Assembly (NCBI GenBank): GCA_016793325.1
Contig: JAEUKI010000070.1
Span: 1-64,000, forward strand
Source of the DNA: Myxococcales bacterium
Lineage (GTDB): Bacteria; Myxococcota_A; Polyangia; Polyangiales; Ga0077539
Direction: 5' to 3'
DNA length: 64,000 nucleotides
Under the pieces are notes generated by a model that was given only the letters and a program-made list of their open reading frames with translations, did not search any database and was not told the origin of the DNA. The position numbers and the translations under genes were made by a program. Shown one piece after another: positions 38,133 through 48,043 of this stretch (position 1 is the stretch's first letter; the number at the start of each line of letters is the position of its first letter).

Positions 38133-38284
38133 CCGTGAGGCGAACGCAATCGAAGTGCCATGGGTCTCTTCGTGGCATTCTGTCTGCAAATTTGCAGATC
38201 GAACGACTGTTCGTGGCCCCTCTTGTGCTGTGCCGAACTGTGCAGCTCCTTGGCGATCGTGCATCCGTCGGATGCTTCGAACGA

Positions 38285-40117
38285 TCACCGAGCGACGACG
38301 GCGATTCGCAGTCGAACGTCGTTGCCGGCGCGATCGCGCAGGGCGAGCTCGCCTTCGCCGGGCAAGTAGCTCCCGTCGCGGTTGCGGGGGAGGTACCAGA
38401 GCGCCCACGGGAGCGGGTCGTCGCTGTCGACAAACGAGTCGACGCCGAGGTCGAGCTCGCGCCCGAACGCCCACAGCTCGCCGTGCCCCTCGCGAAAGAG
38501 CGGAACCGTGACGCCCTCGACGGCGCGTTCTTCTCCGTTGTGAACGCCTTCGAGCTCGATGACGCGCGGCTCGCCGTCGACGCCCACTTCGATGCGCAGC
38601 TCGGCGCCGTCGCGCGTGTTGCCTTCGTCGACGCTGACCGCGACGATCGATCGAACGACGAGCTCGTGCGTCGGCGCGGAGGGCGCTCCCAACGCGCGGT
38701 CGTAGGGACCGAAGTCCGTCGCCGCGAGGTGTCCTGTCCACGTCTCGAAGCGCCGCCCGTCGCCTGCGATGTCTCGCTCGCGATCGGAGTACACGAACGC
38801 CGCGGTGTACGCGCGCAGGCGTCCGAACACGCCAGCGACGCCGTGCAAGATCGTCGAGCGCCACGTCCCGACGTCGAGGAAGAAGGCGTCGTTGTCGTTT
38901 GGATTCGGCAGCGGAACTTGATCGGGATGGTGCGTGTGCCCGGCGATCACGACGTCGACCTCGCCGCGCGTCATCACGTCTTCGTGCGAGGCCATGAGCG
39001 CTCCGCGCGCTGTCGAGTTGGAGCTGTCCATCGATTGAACGCGCTGGATCAAGAGCTCGAGCGACTCGGGCGAGAGCGCGCGAAGCGACTCGCGGACGAG
39101 CGTCGCGATCGGATCGGTCACGTAGCGGAGCAGCGCCAGGCGACCGGCCACCGAGTGTACGAACGGGTGGCGCGCCGCGGTCTGATAGAGGTCCACGAGG
39201 ACCGGGCGAAGCAGCTCGAAGATGTCCTTGCGCGTCCCGCCCAAGCGCTTGACGAGGTACTGAATGAGCAGCGTCGGCGGCCGCACGTCGTCGAACTCGA
39301 TGAGCGCGTTGTAGAACCGTCGGAGGCGCTGTCCGTCCTCGTTGTCCTGGCGGAGGCGCGCGGCGTAGAGGGCGCGAAACGCTGTTCCCAAGCGGGCGAC
39401 GCCGTCGATCGTGACGTAGTCGCCGAGGCACGGAGCGAGGTAAGCCTCTTCGGGGATCGCGATGGGTTTGCTGAGTTCGACGTCGACGCCGATGTTGGCC
39501 GGGTCGTACTCGTGTCCGTGCCGAATGCGAACGCCGTATCCCTCGGCGCGGGTCCGATCGATCACGTGCGGAAACGGCTCGTCGCTCGGCGGCATCGCGA
39601 GCAGCTCTCGAATGCGCCTCCGCACCGACGGCCACGCGTTGGCGAGGCGATCGTGGTTGCCTGGCAAATAGTGGACGACCACCTCTGCGTCGTGCGCGAG
39701 CCGCGTGACCTGCCCGTAGCGCTCGAAGCTCTTTTCGCTGACGAATCGCGCGAGCGTGGACCAGATCTCGCGGTTGTCCGCGGCGATCGCCTCGAGGATC
39801 TCGAGCGTCTTCTGTCGCAAGGGATTGGACACGTCGTCGGGTCCGATCTCGTTGCCGTACGGGCGCAGGTCGACGTCACCGCTCGCGAACCACAGGGGCG
39901 ATCGCCAGAGCTCGAAGATGTCTCCGTTGAAGACGAGCTCGATGCGCTCGGAGCGGCCGCGCTCGGCGAAGCGCGCGACGTCCGCGAGCAGCAGCAGCAG
40001 CGCCCCGCGCGAGACGTTGCGAACGACGCCGGTCTCTCGAAGCTCGCCGTTTTGCACGTAGCGAATCGAGTCGAGCGAGACGTGTTGAAAGTGAAGGTCG
40101 CTGATGACGACGAGCAT
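38285..40117 (-). CDS. Large calcineurin-like metallophosphoesterase
   Basis: 610 aa. The dinuclear metal motifs occur in order: ISDLHF (N-terminus), NGDIFELW, PGNHDRL (about residues 151-157), RHGHEYDP and GHTHHPD. An insert of about 150 residues lies between the last two, and a C-terminal beta-rich domain (about 470-610) ends the protein. No signal peptide. The substrate cannot be predicted (phosphodiester, nucleotide or lipid). It lies 36 bases downstream of the ABC-F gene on the same strand. Confidence 0.9.
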   Translation of the reverse strand: MLVVISDLHFQHVSLDSIRYVQNGELRETGVVRNVSRGALLLLLADVARFAERGRSERIELVFNGDIFELWRSPLWFASGDVDLRPYGNEIGPDDVSNPLRQKTLEILEAIAADNREIWSTLARFVSEKSFERYGQVTRLAHDAEVVVHYLPGNHDRLANAWPSVRRRIRELLAMPPSDEPFPHVIDRTRAEGYGVRIRHGHEYDPANIGVDVELSKPIAIPEEAYLAPCLGDYVTIDGVARLGTAFRALYAARLRQDNEDGQRLRRFYNALIEFDDVRPPTLLIQYLVKRLGGTRKDIFELLRPVLVDLYQTAARHPFVHSVAGRLALLRYVTDPIATLVRESLRALSPESLELLIQRVQSMDSSNSTARGALMASHEDVMTRGEVDVVIAGHTHHPDQVPLPNPNDNDAFFLDVGTWRSTILHGVAGVFGRLRAYTAAFVYSDRERDIAGDGRRFETWTGHLAATDFGPYDRALGAPSAPTHELVVRSIVAVSVDEGNTRDGAELRIEVGVDGEPRVIELEGVHNGEERAVEGVTVPLFREGHGELWAFGRELDLGVDSFVDSDDPLPWALWYLPRNRDGSYLPGEGELALRDRAGNDVRLRIAVVAR

Positions 40118-40153
40118 CGGTAGTGTGACTCCCTGCGCGTCGTCGGTTGTAAC

Positions 40154-42079
40154 TCATCCTGCCGCGGACTCGCGCGCGATCTCTTCTTCGAGCTGCTCCC
40201 ACTCGAGCATCATCGCGGCGATCCGCTCGCCGAGCGACTGGTGCTCTCGCTCGAGCTTCTCGAGCTCGGCCTTGGAGGTCTTCTCGTAGAAGCCGTCTTG
40301 CCCGTAGAGCTCGTCGATCGCGCGCCGCCGCGCCTCTGCGGTCTCGATGTCAGCGAGCACTTTGTCCCGGAGCTTCGGGAGCTGCGCGATGCGATTTCTC
40401 CGCTTCTTTTGCTCTTCGTACGCGCGTCGCTTCTCCGCGGGATCCGTGTTGTCGGCCGCCGCGCGCTTGGCTCGGATCGACGCAGACTCGGCGTCGAGGT
40501 GATCGTCGCCCTGCTTCTCGAGGTACTCGGCGAAGGTGCCCGGAAAGAAATTCGGCCCCTCCGGTCGCAGCTCGAGGATGCGCGTCGCGACGTCGGCCAC
40601 GAAGCGCCGGTCGTGCGAGACGAACAAGATCGTCCCCTCGAACGCGCGCAGCGCCTCGACGAGCGCGTCGATCGACTCGATGTCCAAGTGATTCGTCGGC
40701 TCGTCGAGCACGAGGACGTTCGGCTGCTGCGCCATGAGCGTTCCGAACACGAGCCGCGCTGCCTCGCCGCCGGACAGCGACCCCACGCGCTTGTGAACGG
40801 TCTCGCCCGTGAACAAAACGCGCCCGAGGTGCGATCGCACGAAGGCCACGGTCTCCGAGGGCTTCACGGCCTCCATGATCGAGAGCGCGGTCGCGTCCGG
40901 GTCGCTCAGCACCTCGCTGTGGTCCTGCGCGAAGTACCCGACGCGCGCCTCGTGCCCCCAGCGAACGCCGCCCTTGTCCGGCGCCAGGTGACCCATGGCG
41001 ATGCGCAAGAGCGTGGATTTTCCCAGTCCGTTGGGGCCGATGACCCCGAGGCGCTCGCCGCGTCGCAGCTCGAGCGAGAGCTTGTCGAGCACGCGCTTTT
41101 CGCCGTAGCTCTTGGCGACGTCTTTGATTTCGAGCACATCTTTTCCGCTCGGGCGCTCGGCGACGAAGCGAAAGTTCGGAGCGCGCCGCGAGCTGTCCTC
41201 GAGCTCGTCGACCTCGATCTTGTCGAGCTGCTTCAAGATGCTCTGGGCCTGGCTGGCCTTGCTCGCCTTGTAGCGAAAGCGCTCGACGTACTCGCGCTTG
41301 TGGGCGATCAGCGCCTCGGTCTTGTCGATCTCGCGCTGCCTCCGCTCGCGCTCGGCCGCTTTTTGAACGACGAACGCGCTGTAATTTCCCGTGTATTTCG
41401 TGACTGTCCCGTAGTCTACGTCGAGCACGTGCGTCGCGACGTTGTCGAGAAAGCGCTGGTCGTGCGAGATGATCACGGCGCATCCGCGGTAGTCCGCGAG
41501 AAACTTCTCGAGCCAGCGGATCGAGATGATGTCGAGGTGGTTGGTGGGCTCGTCGAGGAGCAAGAGCTCGGGCCCTCCGATGAGCGCTTGCGCGAGCAGG
41601 ACGCGCAGCTTGAACCCTCCCGAGAGCACCGAGAGCGGCTCGCGATGGAGCTCCGCCGCGATCCCGAGCCCCGAGAGCACCCACGACGCGCGCGCCTCGA
41701 GCGTGTAGCCGTCGTGCGCGCGGATCAGCTCTTCGAGCTCGCTGATGCGAAGCCCGTCCGCGCTCGATTCGCCGAGGGCGTGAAGCTCGCGAAGGGCCGC
41801 GAACACCGCGGCGTCGCCCTTGGCCGCGACATCGACGATGCGCTCTTGGTCCTCGAGAAATTGATCTTGGCTGAGCGCGCCGACGCGGACGCGCTTCGGG
41901 ATCATCACGCTCCCCTCCGACGGCGCGTCGCGGCCGAGGAGGATGTTCATCAGGGTGCTCTTTCCCGAGCCGTTGGCGCCGACGAGGCCGTAGCGCGAGC
42001 CGGCGTCGAGCTCGAGCGAGACGTCTTCGAACAGCGTCCGTGCGCCGTAGGACTTAGCGAGCCGTTGGGTGCTGAGCAT
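40154..42079 (-). CDS. ABC-F family ATPase (ribosome-associated type)
   Basis: 641 aa with two ABC cassettes and no membrane segments: GANGSGKST and GPNGLGKST Walker A motifs, LSGGFKLRV and LSGGEAARL signatures, and DEPTNHLD Walker B motifs in both. A charged linker between the cassettes (about 240-300) and a coiled-coil C-terminus (about 540-640) are typical of Uup/EttA-like translation factors that act at the ribosomal E site. Housekeeping or antibiotic-protection roles cannot be separated from sequence alone. Confidence 0.93.
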   Translation of the reverse strand: MLSTQRLAKSYGARTLFEDVSLELDAGSRYGLVGANGSGKSTLMNILLGRDAPSEGSVMIPKRVRVGALSQDQFLEDQERIVDVAAKGDAAVFAALRELHALGESSADGLRISELEELIRAHDGYTLEARASWVLSGLGIAAELHREPLSVLSGGFKLRVLLAQALIGGPELLLLDEPTNHLDIISIRWLEKFLADYRGCAVIISHDQRFLDNVATHVLDVDYGTVTKYTGNYSAFVVQKAAERERRQREIDKTEALIAHKREYVERFRYKASKASQAQSILKQLDKIEVDELEDSSRRAPNFRFVAERPSGKDVLEIKDVAKSYGEKRVLDKLSLELRRGERLGVIGPNGLGKSTLLRIAMGHLAPDKGGVRWGHEARVGYFAQDHSEVLSDPDATALSIMEAVKPSETVAFVRSHLGRVLFTGETVHKRVGSLSGGEAARLVFGTLMAQQPNVLVLDEPTNHLDIESIDALVEALRAFEGTILFVSHDRRFVADVATRILELRPEGPNFFPGTFAEYLEKQGDDHLDAESASIRAKRAAADNTDPAEKRRAYEEQKKRRNRIAQLPKLRDKVLADIETAEARRRAIDELYGQDGFYEKTSKAELEKLEREHQSLGERIAAMMLEWEQLEEEIARESAAG

Positions 42080-42131
42080 TCGCGTGCGCGGGATTGATAG
42101 CGTCGACCGCGCCCGCGCGCAGCAGGGATCG

Positions 42132-42665
42132 TCAGCGCGCCTTCGTGCGCCTCGCGCGAAGCTCGACGACGATCGCCGCTTGCTCGTCCGCCGACAGGAA
42201 CCGCGAAATGGCAGGAAAAATCCTGCTCTCTTCGAGCGCGAGGTGCTCGGCCATCGCCCGTTCGAACGCCGGCGCCACGCGGGCGAGGGCCGCGCGCGTC
42301 GCGGGCGTCGAGCCGTGTTCGCGCATGGCCGCGAGCGCTTCGATCAGCGCGTCGAGCGACGCGCGGTGCTCTACGTGCTCGGCGCTCATCGCCTCGAGCG
42401 CCTCGCCAACGGCGCCTGACGCCGAAGCGAGCCGCGGGCGCAGGCTCTGGTCCTCGTCGGCCACGTGAAGGGGCAGGGCGTCTGCGAAGTAGCGCTCGCA
42501 GCGCGAGCACGCGTCGGACACTTCTTCGGCGCCGAGGTCGTCTCGCGAGGCGAGGCTCACCGCGAGCGCCGAAAACGCGCGGATTTTCTCGTGGCAGCTC
42601 GCGAGGAGCCCGACGAGCGAGGGTTCTTGTGCGGCCGCTTCGCGCGCGCCGAGCTTGACGAGCAT
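42132..42665 (-). CDS. Hemerythrin-like HHE-domain protein
   Basis: 177 aa from ATG 42665; an earlier start would run into the argA start. A four-helix layout carries His/Glu residues suited to a diiron site (SCHEKIRAF, LHVADEDQSL, AEHVEHRASL, EHLALEESRIFPA). Likely role: oxygen or NO handling or iron homeostasis. It is divergent from argA with only 50 bases between. Confidence 0.87.
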   Translation of the reverse strand: MLVKLGAREAAAQEPSLVGLLASCHEKIRAFSALAVSLASRDDLGAEEVSDACSRCERYFADALPLHVADEDQSLRPRLASASGAVGEALEAMSAEHVEHRASLDALIEALAAMREHGSTPATRAALARVAPAFERAMAEHLALEESRIFPAISRFLSADEQAAIVVELRARRTKAR

Positions 42666-42715
42666 CTGTTGCCTGCGACGGTTCGGGGAAGTTTGCAGTA
42701 TCTTGCAGCGCGGCA

Positions 42716-44032
42716 TTGGAAGCGCCCAGCTCGTTCGTTGATTTCTTTCGCCTCTCTGCGCCGTACATCCACGCGCATCGAGGCCGGACCTTCGTCGTGA
42801 TGTTCGGCGGCGAGGCCGTCGTCGAGCAGGGCTTCTCGAAGCTCGTGCACGACGTCGCGCTCTTGCATGCGCTCGGCGTGCGGCTCGTGCTCGTGCACGG
42901 ATCGCGGCCCCAAATCGAGAAGCGCCTGCGCGATCGCAACATCAAGCCGCGCTTTCACGAGGGCACGCGCGTGACCGATCGCGCCACGATGAGCTGCGTC
43001 GAGGACGCCGTCGGCAACATTCGCGGGCGCATCGAGGGCCTGCTCTCGATGGGGCTGCCCAACTCGCCCATGGCGCACGCGCGCGTGCGGGTCGCGAGCG
43101 GCAACTTCGTCTTCGCTCGTCCGTGGGGCGTCCGCGGCGGCGTGGACTATCAGCTCACGGGGAGCGTTCGGCGCATCGACGTCGAGGCCATCAAAGCGCG
43201 CTTGGACGCAGCGGACATCGTGCTGCTCTCGCCGCTCGGGTACTCGCCGACGGGGGAGGTGTTCAACCTCTCGTCGCACGAAGTGGCGGCGTCTGCGGCG
43301 GCGGCGCTGCAAGCGGACAAGCTCATCGCGCTGGTCGAAGGAAAGGGCGCGGTCGACAAGCGCGGGAGGCTCGTTCCGCAGTTGACCCCCGCGGACGCGA
43401 TGGAGCTCGCCCGGGGCGCGAAGCACTTGCACCAGGACACTGTGAAGCACCTCGAGGCCGCGGCGCGCGCGTGCCGCGAGGGCGTCAGGCGCGTCCACCT
43501 CGTCGAGCGCCGGCAGGACGGCGCGATCCTCCAAGAGCTCTTCACCCGCGAAGGCCGCGGAACGCTCGTGACCTCCGAACAATACGAAGGCCTTCGTTCG
43601 GCGAAGCTCGACGACATTCCCGCGCTGCTCGAGCTTCTCGGGCCGCTCGAAGAGCAGGGGTTTCTCGTGCGCCGCACGCGCGAGACGCTCGAGCACGAGA
43701 TCGACCGCTTCTACGTGATCGAGCGCGACAAGATGGTGATCGGCTGCGCGGCCATCGAGGCGTTCGAGCCCGAGAAGATGGCCGAGCTCTATTGCCTCGC
43801 CGTGCATCCCTCGTATCGAGAAGCGGGCCGAGGCGAGCAGCTCGTCGAGCTCCTCGCGGACGTCGCGCACCGCCGCGGAATCGAAAAGCTCTTCGTGCTC
43901 ACGACGCAGACGTCGCACTTCTTTCGAGAGCGAGGCTTTCTTCCCGCGAGGCCGTCGGAGCTGCCCGAGGCCCGCAAGGCTCGCTACGACAAGAAGCGCC
44001 GCAGCAAAGTGCTCATCCGCGCGCTCGGGTGA
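42716..44032 (+). CDS. argA: N-acetylglutamate synthase (ArgA type)
   Basis: 438 aa from a TTG at 42716, where the family start FVDFFRLSAPYIHAHRG is expected. The amino-acid kinase domain (about 1-290: VMFGGEAV, LVLVHGSRPQIEKRL, LLSPLGYSPTGEVFNLSS) is followed by a GNAT domain with YCLAVHPSYREAGRGEQLVELL. It acetylates glutamate with acetyl-CoA in the first committed step of arginine synthesis and is normally inhibited by arginine. No arg genes adjoin it. Confidence 0.95.
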   Translation: MEAPSSFVDFFRLSAPYIHAHRGRTFVVMFGGEAVVEQGFSKLVHDVALLHALGVRLVLVHGSRPQIEKRLRDRNIKPRFHEGTRVTDRATMSCVEDAVGNIRGRIEGLLSMGLPNSPMAHARVRVASGNFVFARPWGVRGGVDYQLTGSVRRIDVEAIKARLDAADIVLLSPLGYSPTGEVFNLSSHEVAASAAAALQADKLIALVEGKGAVDKRGRLVPQLTPADAMELARGAKHLHQDTVKHLEAAARACREGVRRVHLVERRQDGAILQELFTREGRGTLVTSEQYEGLRSAKLDDIPALLELLGPLEEQGFLVRRTRETLEHEIDRFYVIERDKMVIGCAAIEAFEPEKMAELYCLAVHPSYREAGRGEQLVELLADVAHRRGIEKLFVLTTQTSHFFRERGFLPARPSELPEARKARYDKKRRSKVLIRALG

Positions 44033-44050
44033 TGATTTAGTGACCGTCGG

Positions 44051-45331
44051 TCACTGTGCAAAACGCCAGCCCAAAACAAACTGGCTGCTGTGCGGCGCCT
44101 GCGGCGAGAGCCGCACGGTGAGCGCGCGCGCGGCGGCGTCGTACGTCACGCCTCGGTTGCGTCCGAGCGGCTGCGGCGCAGCGGGCGGGCGGGCTTCGTC
44201 GAGCGACGCGGGGAGCCTCTGGTTTTGCGCGCGAAACACCGCGATCGCGACGGCGACGCGCGCGGCGTAGCGGCTCGTGTACCCGTCGTCGTCGCGGTCG
44301 GTGAAGTTGGTGATCGAGGGGAGCGCGAGGTCGATGAGCACGCGTCCGACGCGATTGTCGAGCCACTGACCGACGGTCATCCTGCTTTCTCCCGTGTATC
44401 GTACGGGGGCAGGGATCGTTCGCTCGCCGCGCGGTCGTCGCAGCGCTTCGTCGATTCGGCGGCACTCGTGGCGAACCGCGGCGATCGTGGCGTCCGCGTC
44501 GAAGAGCCACGACGCAGGGATGATCGAGCGACCGGGCCGCGACTCCGAGGGCCGTTCGAGGGTCGTTGTCGAGAGGAGTTCGTCTGCGGATTTGCCGCGA
44601 AATCCGCCGAAGAGCGACTCTCGCGAGACGCACTCGCTCGCGTTGGCGCGCGCGAGCGCCGAGGGCAGGGCGAGCAGCGCGTCGAGGCGGCTGGCGGCAG
44701 ACGCGAGCACTTCGGTGGTGACCGTGTTGGCGCTGAGCGCGCGCTCCATCGCGCGGTAGCCCTGCGCTTCGATGGCGATGGCCGCCGCGACGTCGACCCA
44801 GTCCGACGATCGCTGCGCGAGGCGCGCGCCGAGCTCGGCGATCGCGAGCCCCGTTGTGAATGATTCTGCAGCATGACCGTTGGTCACTTCGAGCGAGGCG
44901 CGAAACGATCGGGAGCGCGCGAGCTCGAGGAGCGCCATCGACGGGTTGCGGGATGTGTTGTCCGGCGTGCGGGGCGGGATGGCCGGTGTGGCTCCTGTGG
45001 CGAGCGCTGCGTCGAAGCGGCGGTGTGCTTCGTCGTACGCGACGAGCTTGGCGGCGAGCGCAGCGGTGTCGGCGCCCTCGGTGATCGGCCCGATGCGACC
45101 GCGCTGGGGTGGGAGCGCTGCGATCGCTTGCTCGAACGCGGTCCACGCGGCGCTGGATCCTTCGATGGTCGGCGCGGGGATCGCGAGCGCTGGTTGCAGC
45201 GCGGGCCAATCGCGGTGCGCCGCAGCCTTGGTCGCGACGAGCGCCACGCCGCTGACGAGGGTGAGCAGCCCAGCGACCGCGAACATGCGAGCGCCCTTCG
45301 AACGACGCGGAGACGTAGTGGCTTCGGACAT
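44051..45331 (-). CDS. Hypothetical membrane-anchored protein
   Basis: 426 aa from ATG 45331, preceded by a strong AGGAGG site. A basic N-terminus and one membrane helix (about 16-35: FAVAGLLTLVSGVALVATKA) precede a long helical, Ala/Arg-rich periplasmic part. The C-terminal segment (about 360-426) includes YTSRYAARVAVAIAVFRAQN and strand-like VTYDAAARALTVRLS, resembling the core of type II secretion/pilin-like or DUF-type proteins, without certainty. No catalytic motif. Function unknown. Confidence 0.75.
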   Translation of the reverse strand: MSEATTSPRRSKGARMFAVAGLLTLVSGVALVATKAAAHRDWPALQPALAIPAPTIEGSSAAWTAFEQAIAALPPQRGRIGPITEGADTAALAAKLVAYDEAHRRFDAALATGATPAIPPRTPDNTSRNPSMALLELARSRSFRASLEVTNGHAAESFTTGLAIAELGARLAQRSSDWVDVAAAIAIEAQGYRAMERALSANTVTTEVLASAASRLDALLALPSALARANASECVSRESLFGGFRGKSADELLSTTTLERPSESRPGRSIIPASWLFDADATIAAVRHECRRIDEALRRPRGERTIPAPVRYTGESRMTVGQWLDNRVGRVLIDLALPSITNFTDRDDDGYTSRYAARVAVAIAVFRAQNQRLPASLDEARPPAAPQPLGRNRGVTYDAAARALTVRLSPQAPHSSQFVLGWRFAQ

Positions 45332-45417
45332 CGGTCCTCCTGATCGCAGCTTCGTGACGGCGGTGAGCGGCAGTGGATGTACGTTCGGACGAGGGTTCGG
45401 CATTCCCGTGTGGGAGG

Positions 45418-46311
45418 TCAGCGAGGTGCTGGCGCCCAGCGAACGACGGCGTTCGCGAGGTATTCTCCGCGGTCTTCTTGCACGAAGTGTCCGCCCCACG
45501 TGCGCTCGTGCGGTTGGCCCTTCGCGCCGGGGACGTGCTTCTGGAGCACGGTGTCGGCGCGGCCGAGGATGGGGTCGTTCTTTCCGAACAGCGTGAGAAA
45601 GGGCTTTTCGAAGCGCGAGAGCGCGTCCCACGCCGCGCGGTTGGCGGGCACCGCGGGGTCGCGAGGATCCGTGGGAACGAGCGCAGGAAACTCCCTCGCG
45701 CCCGCGGTGTACTCCGTCGTCGGAAACGGCGCGTCGTACGCCGCGCGCACCGCGGGCGAGAGCTTCGTCACGCACCCGCTCGCCACGATTCGCCCGATCG
45801 GAAACACTGGCGAGTACCGCGCAAACGCGCGCCACACGCGAAACGCGCCGGGCACCGCGCGCTCGGCCGTTGGCAAAAATCCGTTGGCCACGACCACGCG
45901 CGCGAACTTGTCAGGGTGCTCGCCCACGAGCCGCAGCCCGATGAGCGAGCCCCAGTCCTGGCAGAACAGCGTGAGGTCCGTGAGCGAGAGCGTCTCGAGG
46001 AGCGAGCGCATCCACGCGACGTGGCGCGCGTACGTGTACTCCTCGCGCCGCTTGGGCTTGTCCGAGCGTCCGAAGCCAATGAGATCGGGCGCGATCGCGC
46101 GATAGCCCGCGGCGACGAACACGGGGATCATCTTGCGATAGAGGTACGACCAGCTCGGCTCGCCGTGGAGCAAGAGCACGACGGGCCCCTCGCGCGGCCC
46201 CTCGTCGACGTAGTGCGCGCGGAGCCCCGGCGCGACGTCGACGTAGTTCGGCGCAAACGAGTAGTCGGGGAGCGAGGCGAATCGTTCGTCGGGCGTTCGA
46301 AGGACGTCCAT
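45418..46311 (-). CDS. Haloalkane dehalogenase-like alpha/beta hydrolase
   Basis: 297 aa from ATG 46311. The catalytic set fits haloalkane dehalogenase subfamily I: oxyanion HGEPSW (49-54), nucleophile D119 followed by W120 in FCQDWGS, acid in FGKNDPIL, and H in GGHFVQED. Such enzymes hydrolyse carbon-halogen bonds to alcohol and halide. The second halide-stabilising Trp could not be placed with certainty, so related epoxide or ester hydrolase activity is possible. It lies 5 bases downstream of the carboxylesterase stop, in an operon. Confidence 0.87.
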   Translation of the reverse strand: MDVLRTPDERFASLPDYSFAPNYVDVAPGLRAHYVDEGPREGPVVLLLHGEPSWSYLYRKMIPVFVAAGYRAIAPDLIGFGRSDKPKRREEYTYARHVAWMRSLLETLSLTDLTLFCQDWGSLIGLRLVGEHPDKFARVVVANGFLPTAERAVPGAFRVWRAFARYSPVFPIGRIVASGCVTKLSPAVRAAYDAPFPTTEYTAGAREFPALVPTDPRDPAVPANRAAWDALSRFEKPFLTLFGKNDPILGRADTVLQKHVPGAKGQPHERTWGGHFVQEDRGEYLANAVVRWAPAPR

Positions 46312-46316
46312 GGCGA

Positions 46317-47996
46317 TCACCGATCCCAGAGGGCGCACGGGTCGCGATCGACGTTGTCGCGCATCGCGAAGGTGCGATCGATCACCAGCGATCGTTCGGC
46401 GGTCATCGTGCGGGGCATCCACGGGACGGCGCCGTCGCCGTTGGGGTCTCCGCCGCGCACGAAGCGCGCCCAGTAGCCGCTCATCGCGAGGTGCAACATG
46501 GATTGCTCTGCGTTGAAGCGCGGCATCCCGACGCGCGCCGAGCGGCCGAAGACGAACTGGATCTCCGCCGAGTGAAACGCGCCGAGCGCCCAGTCGGGCG
46601 GCAGTTGAAACGCCGCGTCGGGAAAGTCGAACCGATAGGTGAACACCGTGCGTCCGCGCTCGGCCAACAGCTTGGCTGCGCGCCGAGAGGGGCACGCGAG
46701 CGCGAAGTGCCCGAGCGGCTCGGCGATCGCGAGCCGCACGTCGGAGTACCGCGACCGTGGGTACTGCGCGTCGATCGCGGCCCGATCGACGCCGCTCTGC
46801 GACGCGAGCGAGTCGAGCACCATCGCGCGGGTGGACTCTTGAATCATGGTGCCGCCGAGCTCGGCGAGGGCCACGAAGAGCGTGCCCTCGTCGCGGTTCC
46901 ACCCGAAGATCATCGGGACGTCCGCGACCGAGCCCGCTGTCACGCGCTCGCGAAATTGCCCGGGAAGCACCGTTCCATCGATGGAGGGCCAGCTCGAGCG
47001 CGTGCTCGCGAGGAGCGTGGCGAACACGTTGCCTCCGAGCGCTCCCGCGGTGCGGACCTCGGGCATGGTCTTTCCGCGCATGCACGCGCCGAGGTCCGGC
47101 GCCGTGTCGCATCCGAGCGAACGAACGACGTCGGTCCCCGCCATTTCGGCCTGCGCGCGCGTCGGAAGCGCGCTGTCGCATAGACCGCTCTGGCTCACGG
47201 CGCGGCGGTAGAGCCCCTGGCTCGCGGGCGCGACGAGGTGCAGGCACACCGAGATTCCGCCAGCAGATTCGCCGACGATCGTGACGTTGTTCGGGTCGCC
47301 GCCGAAGGCGCTCACGTTGTCGCGCACCCATCGCAGCGCGAGCTGTTGATCTTCGAAGCCTTGGTTTCCGTTGGCGCCGATCGAGGGGCTCGTGAAGAAG
47401 CCGAAGTTGCCGAGGCGGTAGTTCATGCTCACGACGACCATCCCGTAGCGCTGCGCCAGGATGTCGCCCGCGGTTCCTCGGTCGGTCTGCAGCCCCTCGC
47501 CGAAGACGAACGCGCCGCCGTGGATCCACACCATCACGGGCGCGTTGGTCGGACGCGGATCGGGCGTATGAACGTTGATGAAGAGGCAGTCCTCTGCGCC
47601 GAGGTTGTTTCCGAGACCCGACTGCGCGCACGCGGCGCCGGGCGTGATCGCGTCGCGCACGTTGGTCCACGGAGCCTTCGCCACCGGCGAGCGCCATCGC
47701 CGGTCTCCCACCGGCGGCTCTGCGTACGGAATGCCCAAGAACGCTTGAAACCCTCGGCCGCGCGTCCCGCGCAGAGGGCCCGCGGGCGGCCGCGCCTCGG
47801 GCGGCGGTAGCGAAGCGTCCGCTTCACCGTCGGCCGACGCGTCGTCGATCGCGTCGATCGCGCCATCGTTGATTATGTGTGCGTCGGTCGCGTCCGACCC
47901 CATCGAGCCTGCGTCGCTCGAGGCGTCCGTGGGGCTCGGGGGAGGGCTGCACGCAAGCGCGGCGAACGCCGCGAGAATCGCGAGGTAGCGGGTCAT
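46317..47996 (-). CDS. Type-B carboxylesterase, lipoprotein
   Basis: 559 aa from ATG 47996 with the lipoprotein signal ILAAFAALAC. An acidic DASSDAGSMGSDATDA linker precedes the esterase domain: IHGGAFVFGEG (oxyanion hole), the nucleophile elbow GESAGGIS, and a C-terminal GAFHSAEIQFVFG with the catalytic His. The lipid anchor places it on the outer membrane. It precedes the dehalogenase-like gene with only 5 bases between, so the two may act on related esters or haloesters. Confidence 0.92.
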   Translation of the reverse strand: MTRYLAILAAFAALACSPPPSPTDASSDAGSMGSDATDAHIINDGAIDAIDDASADGEADASLPPPEARPPAGPLRGTRGRGFQAFLGIPYAEPPVGDRRWRSPVAKAPWTNVRDAITPGAACAQSGLGNNLGAEDCLFINVHTPDPRPTNAPVMVWIHGGAFVFGEGLQTDRGTAGDILAQRYGMVVVSMNYRLGNFGFFTSPSIGANGNQGFEDQQLALRWVRDNVSAFGGDPNNVTIVGESAGGISVCLHLVAPASQGLYRRAVSQSGLCDSALPTRAQAEMAGTDVVRSLGCDTAPDLGACMRGKTMPEVRTAGALGGNVFATLLASTRSSWPSIDGTVLPGQFRERVTAGSVADVPMIFGWNRDEGTLFVALAELGGTMIQESTRAMVLDSLASQSGVDRAAIDAQYPRSRYSDVRLAIAEPLGHFALACPSRRAAKLLAERGRTVFTYRFDFPDAAFQLPPDWALGAFHSAEIQFVFGRSARVGMPRFNAEQSMLHLAMSGYWARFVRGGDPNGDGAVPWMPRTMTAERSLVIDRTFAMRDNVDRDPCALWDR

Positions 47997-48043
47997 CGTA
48001 GGCACGCGTGAGCGTAGTCTATCGCGACGCCGCTGGTGCTGTG

